From: Achromobacter xylosoxidans
GTDB lineage: Bacteria; Pseudomonadota; Gammaproteobacteria; Burkholderiales; Burkholderiaceae_B
Direction: 5' to 3'
Assembly (NCBI RefSeq): GCF_001457475.1
Contig: NZ_LN831029.1
Span: forward strand, 4,650,001-4,714,000
DNA: 64,000 nucleotides
Shown: positions 48,850-57,063 of the stretch, in pieces
Layout: every line of letters starts with the position of its first letter
Numbering within the stretch: position 1 is the first letter of the stretch
Notes under the pieces: generated by a model
Told to the model about the DNA's origin: nothing
Database searches by the model: none
Seen by the model: the letters and a program-made list of their open reading frames with translations, nothing else
Made by a program: the position numbers and the translations under genes

Positions 48850-49623
48850 TCACTTCACACTCGCCACCGCATCCAGGATCACCCGCGCCACCGCTTCCGG
48901 CTGCGATTGCTGCGGCACGTGGCTGGCCTGCAGTTCCGTGACCTTGGCGCCGATGCGCTGCGCCATCTGGCGCTGCAGCGCCGGCAGGATCATGCGGTCG
49001 TGGTTGCTGACGACGAACCACGACGGCCTGGTCTTCCACGCGGCGGTCGACACCGCCTCGCCAAAGGCGCTGGCCTTGATCGGGCCCTGCGTGGCGGCCA
49101 TCACCCGGGCCTGCGCGGCCGGCACGTCCTGGGCGAAATCGCGCGCCAGGCCGGCGGCCGACAGGCTCAGCCAGCCATGGCTGTCGGCGCCGATGCTGTC
49201 CGAACCCGGCGCCTTGGGCGTGCCTTCGGTCAGCGTCGCCACCGACTGGCCGGCATCGGGCGCGAAGGCGGCCACGTAGACCAGGCTGGCGACCTTGGGA
49301 TGATTGCCGGCCTCGGTGATCACCGTGCCGCCCCACGAGTGGCCGACCAGCACCACCTTGCCGGGCTGGTTGTCGATGGCGCGGTTGGCGGCGGCCACGT
49401 CGCCGGCCAGCGACTCCAGCGGGTTCTGCACCGCCTGCACCTGCACGCCCTTGGCCTGCAGCAGGGCGACCACCTTGGCCCAGTCCGAGCCGTCGGCGAA
49501 GGCGCCGTGCACGATCACCACGGACGGCCGCCCGGCGGCCGGCTCGGCGGCGAACGATTGCGAGAGGGGCGCGGCGAACAGGCCGGCGGCCAGGAGGGAG
49601 GCTGCGATAATATGGCGCTTCAT
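48850..49623 (-). CDS. Secreted alpha/beta hydrolase
   Basis: 257 residues. Signal peptide ending about residue 25 (SFAAEP), then a compact alpha/beta hydrolase: oxyanion strand VVIVHGAFADGSDW, nucleophile Ser in VGHSWGGTV, and catalytic His near the end in LQASHVPQQSQPE. This resembles the small esterase/HNL-like group found as exported proteins in many Proteobacteria. AAAGGAA precedes the ATG. It is divergent from the LuxR-type regulator and convergent with the Crp-type gene. Substrate unknown. Confidence 0.85.
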   Translation of the reverse strand: MKRHIIAASLLAAGLFAAPLSQSFAAEPAAGRPSVVIVHGAFADGSDWAKVVALLQAKGVQVQAVQNPLESLAGDVAAANRAIDNQPGKVVLVGHSWGGTVITEAGNHPKVASLVYVAAFAPDAGQSVATLTEGTPKAPGSDSIGADSHGWLSLSAAGLARDFAQDVPAAQARVMAATQGPIKASAFGEAVSTAAWKTRPSWFVVSNHDRMILPALQRQMAQRIGAKVTELQASHVPQQSQPEAVARVILDAVASVK

Positions 49624-49719
49624 GACGATTCCTTTTTTTCGGGATCAAACGCCGACGTGGCGCTTGCTGGATGCCAGTGTCGTTTTCCCGCCGATGGCGC
49701 GGTATCGGATGATTGACCG

Positions 49720-51219
49720 ATGCGCCGTCTCCCCGCCCTGCCCGCCGCCCCCTTCATCGCCCCGCCCGTCCCCATGATCGCCGATAGCGCCATTGAACTG
49801 ACCGACGCCGTGCTGGCCATGGCCTTCATCGGCGACCTCAGCATGGGCCGCGCCACCGACCATTCGCGCCGCACCGCCTGCCTGGCGGGCCTGCTGGCCG
49901 CGGCGCACGGCCTGGATGCGGCCGGCCAGGACCACGCCCGCGCGGTGGCGCTGCTGCGCTGGTCCGGCTGCACCGCCAACGCCGGCGGTTTCGCCGAACT
50001 GCTGGGCGACGACGTCGCCTCGCGCGAGGCCATGATGGCGCAGACGCTGCCGCCGCTGGACGCGCGCACGCAGTCGCTGATCGTGCCACTGGCGCTGATC
50101 CATTGCGAGATTTCCGGCGACGTGGCCGTCAGCCTGGGCATGCCGCAGGCGGTCGTGACCGGGCTGCGCCACGCCTTCGAGCGCCACGACGGCAAGGGCA
50201 TGCCGCTGGCGCTGGACGGCGCGGCCGTCTCGCCGCTGGCCTATGTGGTCAACGCCGCCAGCGACCTGGAAATCCTCAGCCGTGCCCATGGCCGCGACAG
50301 CGCGCTGGACTTCCTGCGCCAGCAGGCCGGCGCCAAGTATCCGGCCGAGTTCGCGGCGTTGGCCATTCGCCATGGTCCGGCCTGGCTCGACCGGATGGAC
50401 GCCGATCCGCCCGATGGCGCCGCCTGGAATCTCGCTGGCGGCCAGGCCGCCGCGCCCGCCGCGCTGACCCTGCTGGCCGACGTGGCCGAACTCAAGCTGC
50501 CGTGGCTGGCGGGCTATTCACGCCGGGTCGCGGCGCTGGCCGTGGCGACCGCCGCGCGCCTCGACCTGGACGCCGCGACGCAGGCGCGGCTGCAGGCGGC
50601 CGCGCTGGTCCACGGCATTGGCCGCGCGGCGCTGCCGAACCGCTTGTGGAACACCGCCGGCAAGCTGACGCCAGACCAATGGGAACAGGTGCGCCTGATG
50701 CCCTACTGGACCGCCCGCGCCGCTCGCCAGATCAAGGGTTTGAGCGCGGCGGCCGAACTGGCCTCGTATGCCTACGAGCGGCTCGACGGCAGCGGCTATT
50801 TCCGGGGCGCGGCGGGCGCCGCGCTCGACCGCCCGCAACGCGTGCTGGCCACCGCCGTGACACTGCAGGCGCTGCTCGAGGACCGCCCCTGGCGCCGCGC
50901 CCTTTCCCTGCGGGACGCGGCCCGCGCGCTGCGCGACGAGGCCGCCGCCGGCCGCTACGACGCCGATGTCGCCGAAGCCGCGATCGCCGCGGCCGGCGGC
51001 GAACCGGCAGCCCCGCGCCGCGCGGCCTCGCCGCTGTCGCAGCGTGAACTGGAAGTGTTGCGGCAGGTCAGCCTGGGCGCCAGCAACAAGGAGGCCGCGC
51101 GCGCCCTGGACATCAGCCCCAGCACCGTGCGCACCCACCTCGAAAGCGTGTTCCGCAAACTCGACTGCTCCACCCGCGCGGCGGCCACGCTCAAGGCGCT
51201 GACCTCGGGGCTGCTGTAG
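49720..51219 (+). CDS. LuxR-type regulator with degenerate HD-GYP domain
   Basis: 499 residues. The N-terminal and central parts (about 20-400) are two helical HD-like repeats. Where an active HD-GYP has HDIGK and HHERxDGxGYP, this protein has VHGIGRAALP and YERLDGSGYFRG, so metal ligands are missing and hydrolysis of cyclic-di-GMP is unlikely. Residues about 430-499 are a LuxR helix-turn-helix (LSQRELEVLRQVSLGASNKEAARALDIS). It may bind a ligand with the decayed HD domain and regulate transcription. ATG 49720 was used; M19 (49774) is possible. Confidence 0.85.
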   Translation: MRRLPALPAAPFIAPPVPMIADSAIELTDAVLAMAFIGDLSMGRATDHSRRTACLAGLLAAAHGLDAAGQDHARAVALLRWSGCTANAGGFAELLGDDVASREAMMAQTLPPLDARTQSLIVPLALIHCEISGDVAVSLGMPQAVVTGLRHAFERHDGKGMPLALDGAAVSPLAYVVNAASDLEILSRAHGRDSALDFLRQQAGAKYPAEFAALAIRHGPAWLDRMDADPPDGAAWNLAGGQAAAPAALTLLADVAELKLPWLAGYSRRVAALAVATAARLDLDAATQARLQAAALVHGIGRAALPNRLWNTAGKLTPDQWEQVRLMPYWTARAARQIKGLSAAAELASYAYERLDGSGYFRGAAGAALDRPQRVLATAVTLQALLEDRPWRRALSLRDAARALRDEAAAGRYDADVAEAAIAAAGGEPAAPRRAASPLSQRELEVLRQVSLGASNKEAARALDISPSTVRTHLESVFRKLDCSTRAAATLKALTSGLL

Positions 51220-51235
51220 GGCGCCGCCAGGCGCC
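51220..51235. terminator. Short GC hairpin between convergent genes
   Basis: GGCGCC (51220-51225) and GGCGCC (51230-51235) flank a 4-base loop right after the LuxR-type stop, in the 39-base gap to the convergent serine hydrolase. There is no T-run, so terminator function is uncertain. Confidence 0.35.
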
Positions 51236-51258
51236 GCGATGACGGACGCGGGCAGCGC

Positions 51259-52446
51259 TCAGCGCTGCGCCAGCGCGCGCAATGCGTCGTAGGTTTCGCG
51301 CTCGTCCTGGTTCTCGCCGTAATCGCTGAGCTTGACGATCACCACCCGCCTGCCCGGATGGACATACAGGTATTGGCCGTGGATCCCGACCGCCGCGAAG
51401 TCGGGACCGCCCGCCGGATCGCGCTGCCACCATTGCGCGGCATAGCCCCAGCCATCCACCGCATGCGGCGCCGGCCGCGCGATGCGCGCCAGCCAGGCGG
51501 CGGGCACCACGCCCTGCCCCTGCGCCGCCAGCAGCACCTGCTGGCCGATGCGGGCGAAGTCGCGCGCGGTGGCGTTCAGGCAGCAGAATGCCTTCTCGAT
51601 GCCGCCGGGCCGGTCCAGGTTCCAGGTGGCGGCGGACTCAGCGCCCATCGGATGCCACAGCCGCTCGGCGAGCAGGTCGGCAAGCGGGCGGCCGGTCACC
51701 CGCGCCAGCGCCATGCCCAGCAGCTGGGTGTCGATGCTGCGGTAGTCGCCCGCGCTGCCCGGCGTGAAATGCATGCGCCGATGCGCGCGCACAAAGCCGG
51801 CCAGGTCGAGCGTCAGGTACATGCGCGCGGTGCCGGTGAAGGGCCAGTAGGCGCGGTAGTTCTCCGACACGTCGATGCCCGAGGCCATGTCCAGCAGCTG
51901 TCCCACGGTGATGCGGTCGTAGTCGCCGGCGCCGGCCAGCTCGGGCAGCAGCGCGACCAGGCGGTCGTCCTCGCACAGTTCGCCGCGCGCGATCGCCTGG
52001 CCCACCAGCAGCGACACCACCGACTTGGCCATCGACCATGACGACTGCGGGTCCGTCGCGCTCACGCCGGGCCGGTACCACTCGTACACCAGCCGGCCGT
52101 CGCGCAGCACCACCAGGGCATTGGTGGCGGTGCCGCGCAGGAACTGGTCGAACGGCATCCCGGCGCCTTTCCACGGCACCGTGGCGGGCGGCAGCCAGGC
52201 GCTGGCCGCCAGCGCGGACGGCGTGGCCGAGGCCGGCACCACCCGCACCGGCAGCAGATCACCGCGGCGCGACGGCGCCGACGCCTCCAGCCGCCACAAC
52301 GTGTGCGGCGGCGGGATCTCCATTACCGCGGTCGCCGCATAGGCGGCGGCCGTCATCGCGGCCAGCCCCAGGGCCAGCCGCCAAGCGGTCCGGCCCGGGC
52401 GGCGGGCGCGCGCGGGCGTCATGCGGGAGGTCGGGTCCGTTGCCAT
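51259..52446 (-). CDS. Serine hydrolase, beta-lactamase/penicillin-binding-like family
   Basis: 395 residues with a single N-terminal membrane anchor (about 20-38: TAWRLALGLAAMTAAAYAA), facing the periplasm. Catalytic SMAK (SxxK) lies in SSWSMAKSVVSLL. The second motif, normally YxN, reads YRS in GDYRSID, and the third appears as HGQ in GIHGQYLY. This pattern fits class C-like esterases (EstB/6-aminohexanoate-dimer hydrolase group) better than a true beta-lactamase. The start is uncertain: 52446 was chosen; 52458 and 52422 are alternatives. Confidence 0.82.
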   Translation of the reverse strand: MATDPTSRMTPARARRPGRTAWRLALGLAAMTAAAYAATAVMEIPPPHTLWRLEASAPSRRGDLLPVRVVPASATPSALAASAWLPPATVPWKGAGMPFDQFLRGTATNALVVLRDGRLVYEWYRPGVSATDPQSSWSMAKSVVSLLVGQAIARGELCEDDRLVALLPELAGAGDYDRITVGQLLDMASGIDVSENYRAYWPFTGTARMYLTLDLAGFVRAHRRMHFTPGSAGDYRSIDTQLLGMALARVTGRPLADLLAERLWHPMGAESAATWNLDRPGGIEKAFCCLNATARDFARIGQQVLLAAQGQGVVPAAWLARIARPAPHAVDGWGYAAQWWQRDPAGGPDFAAVGIHGQYLYVHPGRRVVIVKLSDYGENQDERETYDALRALAQR

Positions 52447-52545
52447 GGCGCGGATCATGCCAAGTCCGCGCCGATTGCACAACAGGCGCCGCGCAATCGC
52501 CGCCCGCGCATGGCGCCGGCCGCAACGGCCGGGAGATTCAAGTCC

Positions 52546-52576
52546 CAATGTATCAACCCGCCCGCTCCGTACATTG
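52546..52576. promoter_or_regulatory. CAATGTA/TACATTG inverted repeat in divergent gap
   Basis: CAATGTA (52546-52552) and TACATTG (52570-52576) are separated by 17 bases, in the 205-base gap between the divergent serine hydrolase and the Tat-type hydrolase. It is a possible operator; no regulator gene is adjacent. Confidence 0.3.
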
Positions 52577-52651
52577 CGACACCTCAGACCCCGCGCGCCT
52601 GGCTACAACGGCTCCACGCCCTTTCACTCACCTTGACCGGAGTCCCCCGCC

Positions 52652-53698
52652 ATGCCCGATCCCATCGACACCCAACGCCGCCGCCTGCTCGGCACCACCT
52701 CGGCCCTGGTCGGCGCCAGCCTGCTGAGCCTGGGCCTGAATGCCCGCGCCATGGCGCAGGTCACCCCCGCCGCCCCAAGCACGCCCCCTCCCAGCGCCGC
52801 TCCCTTTGCCGGCATCCGCCAGATCCGCGCCGGCGACCTGGACATCGGCTACGTCGACGCCGGCCCGGCCAACGGCCCGGTCGCCATCCTGCTGCACGGC
52901 TGGCCCTACGACATCCACAGCTTCATCGACGTCGTGCCGCGCCTGACCGCCGCCGGCTACCGCGTCGTCGTGCCGTACCTGCGCGGCTACGGCTCGACCC
53001 GCTTCCTGTCGGCCGATACCGCGCGCAACGGCGAGCAGGCGGTGGTGGCGGTCGACATCATCGCCTTGATGGACGCGCTGAAGATCGGCAAGGCCGTCAT
53101 CGCCGGCTTCGACTGGGGCGCGCGCACCGCCAACATCATGGCCGCGCTCTGGCCCGAACGCTGCCAGGCGCTGGTGTCGGTCAGCGGCTACCTGATCGGC
53201 AGCCAGGAAGGCAACCGCAAGCCGCTGCCGCCGCAGGCCGAATTCCAGTGGTGGTACCAGTTCTACTTCGCCACCGAGCGCGGCGCGGCCGGCTACGCCG
53301 CCAACGTCGACGCCTTCAACAAGCTGATCTGGCAACTGGCCTCGCCGCAATGGCGCTTCGACGACGCCACCTACGCGCGCAGCGCCCGCGCCTTCGCCAA
53401 CCCCGACCACGTCGCCATCGTCATCCACAACTACCGCTGGCGCCTCGGGCTGGCTGATGGCGAAGCGCGCTACGACGACCTGGAGCGGCGCCTGGCGGTG
53501 GCGCCGAAGATCGCGGTGCCCACCATCACGCTGGAAAGCGACGCCAACGGCGCGCCGCACCCCGCGCCCGCCGCCTACGCCGGCCAGTTCAGCGGCAAGT
53601 ACCGTCACGTCGACGTGACCGGCGGCATCGGCCACAACCTGCCGCAGGAAGCGCCACGGGCCTTTGCCGACGCGGTGCTGCAGGTGACGCGGCTGTGA
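52652..53698 (+). CDS. Tat-exported alpha/beta hydrolase (epoxide-hydrolase-like)
   Basis: 348 residues. The N-terminus carries a twin-arginine signal (QRRRLLGTTSALVG ... ARAMAQ, cleavage near 36). The hydrolase domain has ILLHGWPYDIHSF with the HGWP oxyanion element and Asp in the nucleophile elbow (AGFDWGARTA), as in epoxide hydrolases and haloacetate or haloalkane dehalogenases, with the late His in GGIGHNLPQEAP. An Asp nucleophile combined with Tat export is unusual but known. Followed by the repeat-containing region before the RNA repair genes. Confidence 0.87.
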   Translation: MPDPIDTQRRRLLGTTSALVGASLLSLGLNARAMAQVTPAAPSTPPPSAAPFAGIRQIRAGDLDIGYVDAGPANGPVAILLHGWPYDIHSFIDVVPRLTAAGYRVVVPYLRGYGSTRFLSADTARNGEQAVVAVDIIALMDALKIGKAVIAGFDWGARTANIMAALWPERCQALVSVSGYLIGSQEGNRKPLPPQAEFQWWYQFYFATERGAAGYAANVDAFNKLIWQLASPQWRFDDATYARSARAFANPDHVAIVIHNYRWRLGLADGEARYDDLERRLAVAPKIAVPTITLESDANGAPHPAPAAYAGQFSGKYRHVDVTGGIGHNLPQEAPRAFADAVLQVTRL

Positions 53699-53716
53699 CG
53701 TCAGGAAAACACGATT

Positions 53717-53760
53717 GTGATATAAACGTGATAGCAAAGTGATAGCACCGCGATACGGCG
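53717..53760. repeat. Four phased 11-bp direct repeats
   Basis: GTGATA-type hexamers start at 53717, 53728, 53739 and 53750, exactly 11 bases apart. The 11-mers are GTGATATAAAC, GTGATAGCAAA, GTGATAGCACC and GCGATACGGCG, so the first six bases are kept in three copies and differ at one base in the fourth. One-helical-turn phasing puts all copies on the same DNA face, as in cooperative regulator binding arrays. They lie 19 bases after the hydrolase stop and 84 bases before the -35 of the RNA repair promoter. Confidence 0.6.
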
Positions 53761-53809
53761 ATGGCGCCCGGCGCCACGCCATGCCGGCGCGAAGCTGGCC
53801 GCAGCGCCG

Positions 53810-53840
53810 CGTGTCCGCCGGACAACAACCGGCGGACACG
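53810..53840. terminator. 12-bp stem hairpin before the RNA repair promoter
   Basis: The left arm (53810-53821, C+GTGTCCGCCGG) pairs perfectly with the right arm (53829-53840, CCGGCGGACAC+G) around the loop ACAACAA. It lies after the Tat-type hydrolase and directly before the TTGACA box, so it probably ends the hydrolase transcript. No T-run follows. Confidence 0.5.
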
Positions 53841-53843
53841 GCG

Positions 53844-53873
53844 TTGACAGCGTCATCCCCGTTGCCTTAGGAT
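53844..53873 (+). promoter_or_regulatory. Sigma-70 promoter of the RNA repair cassette
   Basis: TTGACA (53844-53849), 18 bases, TAGGAT (53868-53873). It is the best sigma-70 match seen in the window. Transcription would start near 53880 and leave a leader of about 245 nt before the RNA ligase ATG. The leader contains a T7 run (53898-53904 region) and a possible 8-codon open frame (GTG 53917 to TAA 53943), but no known riboswitch was recognised. Confidence 0.6.
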
Positions 53874-54124
53874 GCGCCCTTGCCTTTCAACAACCCCTTT
53901 TTTCCCGGGTGCCAACGTGTCTGCCATTCGTCAATTCGCCTAAACGCCGACGACTACCTTCCGGTAATCGCGGTCAGCCTGTCCATTCACGCGGCTCGAC
54001 CTTCCCGGTCTTGAGCGCGACCCGCGGCAGGCGCGGTTCCGGAACGCGCAACACATCCCCCCCCTCGCTTCCCTTCCCCGCAAGACCGTGTCGTCGGCTT
54101 CCCCACTTTTCCTGGAGAAGACCC

Positions 54125-54994
54125 ATGACGCCGGATTTCCGCGCCTGTGCGCAATCCCTTGAACTGTTCCGCTACCCCCGCACCCCGCACCTGGAAGGCT
54201 CGCGGCTGCAGGAAGGCGACCACGGCCACGACCACGTGCCTTACCGCGACCTGCGCGGCCTGCGCCTGGTGGTGGAGGAGAAACTCGATGGCGCCAACAC
54301 CGGCATCAGTTTCAGCCCCGCGGGCGACCTGCTGCTGCAATCGCGCGGCCACTACCTGGTGGGCGGCGGACGCGAACGCCAATTCAACTTCATCAAGGCC
54401 TGGGCCCAGGCCCACGCCGGCTGGCTGCTGCAACGGCTGGAAGACCGCTACGTGATGTACGGCGAAACGCTGTCGAAAAAGCACTCCGTGTTCTACGACG
54501 CGCTGCCGCACCACTTCTTCGAGTTCGACGTGCTCGACCGCCGCACCGGCGCCTTCCTGTCCACCGAGGCGCGGCGCGAACTGCTGGCCGGCGGCCCGGT
54601 GCTGTCGGTGCCTGTCCTGTACGACGGCCTGGCGCCCGCGCGCCTGGCCGACCTGAAGGCCCTGCTGCGGCCGTCGCTGGCCAAGACGGCGCGGTGGCGC
54701 GACGCGTTCGAGGCCACCGTGCGGCGCGAGGGCCTGGACCTGGCGCTGGCCTGGCGGCAATGCGACAAGTCGGACCTGTCGGAAGGCCTGTACATCAAGG
54801 TGGAGGCCGACGGCAGGACGCTGGGCCGATACAAATGGGTGCGCGCCGACTTCGTCCAGGCCATCCTGGCCGCCGACAAGCACCATTCCGAGCAGCCCTA
54901 CGTCCCCAACCAGCTCGCGCCCGGCGTCGACCTGTACGCCCCGCGTCCGCGGGTGGATTGGGACACGCTGCGCGGCGACAAGGAGGCATCATGA
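54125..54994 (+). CDS. ATP-dependent RNA ligase
   Basis: 289-residue nucleotidyltransferase. Ligase motif I is EEK53LDGAN (Lys adenylated by ATP), motif III FFEFDVLD, motif IV EGLYIKVE and motif V GRYKWVR, so the catalytic core is complete. It seals 3'-OH/5'-phosphate RNA ends. The family resembles the short bacterial Rnl-type ligases. ATG 54125 has GGAG seven bases upstream. The frame remains open back to 53909, but that adds 72 residues of unlike, Arg/Pro/Ser-rich sequence and was rejected. It overlaps the HD-Pnk gene by ATGA. Confidence 0.87.
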   Translation: MTPDFRACAQSLELFRYPRTPHLEGSRLQEGDHGHDHVPYRDLRGLRLVVEEKLDGANTGISFSPAGDLLLQSRGHYLVGGGRERQFNFIKAWAQAHAGWLLQRLEDRYVMYGETLSKKHSVFYDALPHHFFEFDVLDRRTGAFLSTEARRELLAGGPVLSVPVLYDGLAPARLADLKALLRPSLAKTARWRDAFEATVRREGLDLALAWRQCDKSDLSEGLYIKVEADGRTLGRYKWVRADFVQAILAADKHHSEQPYVPNQLAPGVDLYAPRPRVDWDTLRGDKEAS

Positions 54995-56127
54995 ACTACG
55001 AACAATTGCGGGCCCTGGCGCCCGCCGCCGGCCAGGCGCCGGACTTCGCCGCCTGTCTGGCGGCCTTTCCGGCGCTGGAGCTGGCCAAGGCCACGCCGCA
55101 GGACCCGCGCTACCACGGCGAAGGCGACGTCTGGACCCACACGCGCATGGTGGTCGAAGCGCTGCTGGCGCTGCCCGATTACCAGGCCGCCAGCCGCGCC
55201 GACCAGGAGATCGTGTTCCTGGCGGCGCTGCTGCACGACGTCGCCAAACACGCCACCACGGTGATCGACTCGGCCAGCGGCGCAATTTCGCAACCCGGCC
55301 ATTCCGCCCGGGGCGCGGTCGACGCGCGCATCGCGCTGTGGGACGCGGGCGTGCCCTTCGCCGTGCGCGAGGCCATCTGCCGCCTGATCGCCGTGCACCA
55401 GGTGCCGTTCTTCGCCCTGTCCGGTTCCCGTCGCGGCAAATCGGTGGAATTCATCGTGCGCGAGCTGTCGTGGCAACTGAGCATTCCGCTGCTGGCGATG
55501 CTGGCCGAGGCCGACATGCGCGGCCGCATCTGCCGCGACCAGCAGCAGGTGCTGGACAACATCGCGCTGTTCCGCGAGGCCGCGCGCGAGGAAGACTGCT
55601 ACGGCCAGCCGCGGCGCTTCGCCGACGCGCACACCGCCGTCAGCCACTTTCGCGGCGCCGACGTGCATCCGGACTATCCCCTGTTCCAGGAGCCCGGCTC
55701 GCGCGTCATCGTGATGGCGGGCCTGCCGGCCAGCGGCAAGAACAGCTGGGTGGCGGCGCATCACCCCGACCTGCCGGTGGTGTCGTTCGACGACGCGCGC
55801 GAAGCGCTCGGCCTGGCGCACGGCAAGAACGAAGGCAAGGTGGCGCACCTGGCGATCGACCGGGCCAAGGCCTTGCTGCGCGCGCGCCGCCCGTTCGTCT
55901 GGAACGCCACCAACCTCAGCCAGTTGATGCGCAAGAAAACGCTGGACCTGCTGTACGCCTACCACGCCGAGGTCGAGCTGGTGTACCTGGAGCAGCCGCG
56001 CGCCGAACTGCTGCGGCGCAACGCCCGGCGCGACACGTCGCTGCCGAACAAGACCTTGCTGGGCATGCTGCACCGCTGGGACCTGCCGCTGCCAACGGAG
56101 GCGCACCGGGTGGTGTACGCGGTGTAG
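54991..56127 (+). CDS. HD-phosphoesterase/polynucleotide kinase (HD-Pnk), RNA end-healing
   Basis: 378 residues in two modules. Residues about 20-200 are an HD domain (H48 region DVWTHTRMV, H82-D83 in LLHDVAKHA, AVHQVPF, LAEADMRGR), expected to remove 2',3'-cyclic or 3'-phosphates. Residues about 238-378 are a P-loop kinase (MAGLPASGK250N, FDDAREALGL, NATNLSQLMRKKTLDL, LRRNARRD) expected to phosphorylate 5'-OH ends. The fusion matches the HD-Pnk enzyme described from Runella. The P-loop ends GKN where Ser/Thr is usual. AGGAGG is four bases before the ATG. Together with the RNA ligase it would heal and seal cleaved RNA. Confidence 0.88.
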   Translation: MNYEQLRALAPAAGQAPDFAACLAAFPALELAKATPQDPRYHGEGDVWTHTRMVVEALLALPDYQAASRADQEIVFLAALLHDVAKHATTVIDSASGAISQPGHSARGAVDARIALWDAGVPFAVREAICRLIAVHQVPFFALSGSRRGKSVEFIVRELSWQLSIPLLAMLAEADMRGRICRDQQQVLDNIALFREAAREEDCYGQPRRFADAHTAVSHFRGADVHPDYPLFQEPGSRVIVMAGLPASGKNSWVAAHHPDLPVVSFDDAREALGLAHGKNEGKVAHLAIDRAKALLRARRPFVWNATNLSQLMRKKTLDLLYAYHAEVELVYLEQPRAELLRRNARRDTSLPNKTLLGMLHRWDLPLPTEAHRVVYAV

Positions 56128-56186
56128 GCGGCCAGGCCACCACAGCGCTCAACGCGGGCGACGGCGGAGCGCGAAGGCCCATTCGC

Positions 56187-57035
56187 CTACGCCTGCTCCG
56201 GCAGATAACCGCTATACCCCATCAGCGTCGACAACCGCTGGGCGACGTTGCCGACGATCTCCTGCACCTGGGCGATGCTGGGCGATTCCTTGCGGTCGAT
56301 GCGCTCGATGTGCGGCACGTTGATCGCGGCGATGACCTGGTTGCCCACGCCCATCACCGGATAGGCGACGTTGGTGATGCCGCGGATCTGGCGGCTGGGC
56401 ATGCAGGCGCAGCCGTTCTTGCGCACGTCCGCCAGGATCGGGAACAGTTCGCCCGGGTCGGACTCCAGCTCGCCTTCCACCTTGATGTGGGCGGCCAGCA
56501 TGCGGGTGCGCTCGACCTCGTCGCGGAACGCCAGCAGCACGTGGCCCGAGGACGTGTCGGTCAGGCCCATCATCACGCCCACCTTCAGGCCGAAAGACCA
56601 GCGCTCGGGACTGTCGACCTGCGCGATCACCACCACCCGGCCGGCCTGGTAGACCGCCAGGTGGCACGACTGGCGCGCGCGGTTGGCCAGTTCGCGCAGC
56701 AGCGGCAGCGCCACGCTAACCAGCGATTTCAGCGGCTGCTGGCGGTGCGCCAGCTCGAACATCTTCAGCGTCAGCGTGTAGCGGTCGTTGTCGTCGACCT
56801 GCACGAAGCCGCGCCGCTGCAGCGTCACCGCCATGCGGAAGATCTCGCTGACGCTGCGGCCGATCTTCTGCGCCAGCTCGGCCAGCGTGTAGCCGGCCGG
56901 GCTGGCGGCCAGCGCCTCCAGGATGTCCAGCCCCTTTTCCAGGGCGGGCGCGGCGTAGCGTTGCGCGCCCGGCGCGTCGGCGGCGTCTGCCTCGGTCGGC
57001 GTGGAATCAGCGGGGGAAATCTTGGAAGCGGTCAT
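56187..57035 (-). CDS. IclR-family transcriptional regulator
   Basis: 282 residues: disordered N-terminus, winged helix at about 28-90 (ALEKGLDILEALAASPAGYTLAELAQKIGRSVSEIFRMAVTL) and an IclR effector domain (about 105-275) with the conserved C-terminal ligand-site pattern NVAYPVMGVGNQVIAAINVPHI. It is encoded with FAH and SDR genes on the minus strand and probably controls them and the divergent plus-strand operon. The AT-rich dyad at 58786-58811 is a candidate binding site. Confidence 0.9.
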   Translation of the reverse strand: MTASKISPADSTPTEADAADAPGAQRYAAPALEKGLDILEALAASPAGYTLAELAQKIGRSVSEIFRMAVTLQRRGFVQVDDNDRYTLTLKMFELAHRQQPLKSLVSVALPLLRELANRARQSCHLAVYQAGRVVVIAQVDSPERWSFGLKVGVMMGLTDTSSGHVLLAFRDEVERTRMLAAHIKVEGELESDPGELFPILADVRKNGCACMPSRQIRGITNVAYPVMGVGNQVIAAINVPHIERIDRKESPSIAQVQEIVGNVAQRLSTLMGYSGYLPEQA

Positions 57036-57063
57036 GGCGTCGGCGTTGGAGTGAAACCCGATT

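Noticed and set aside
51259..52446. True beta-lactamase
   Set aside because: Second and third motifs (YRS, HGQ) and membrane anchor fit esterase/PBP-like serine hydrolases better.
53909..54124. In-frame N-terminal extension of the RNA ligase
   Set aside because: Arg/Pro/Ser-rich, no ribosome site at GTG 53909, and ATG 54125 has GGAG at proper spacing directly before conserved sequence.
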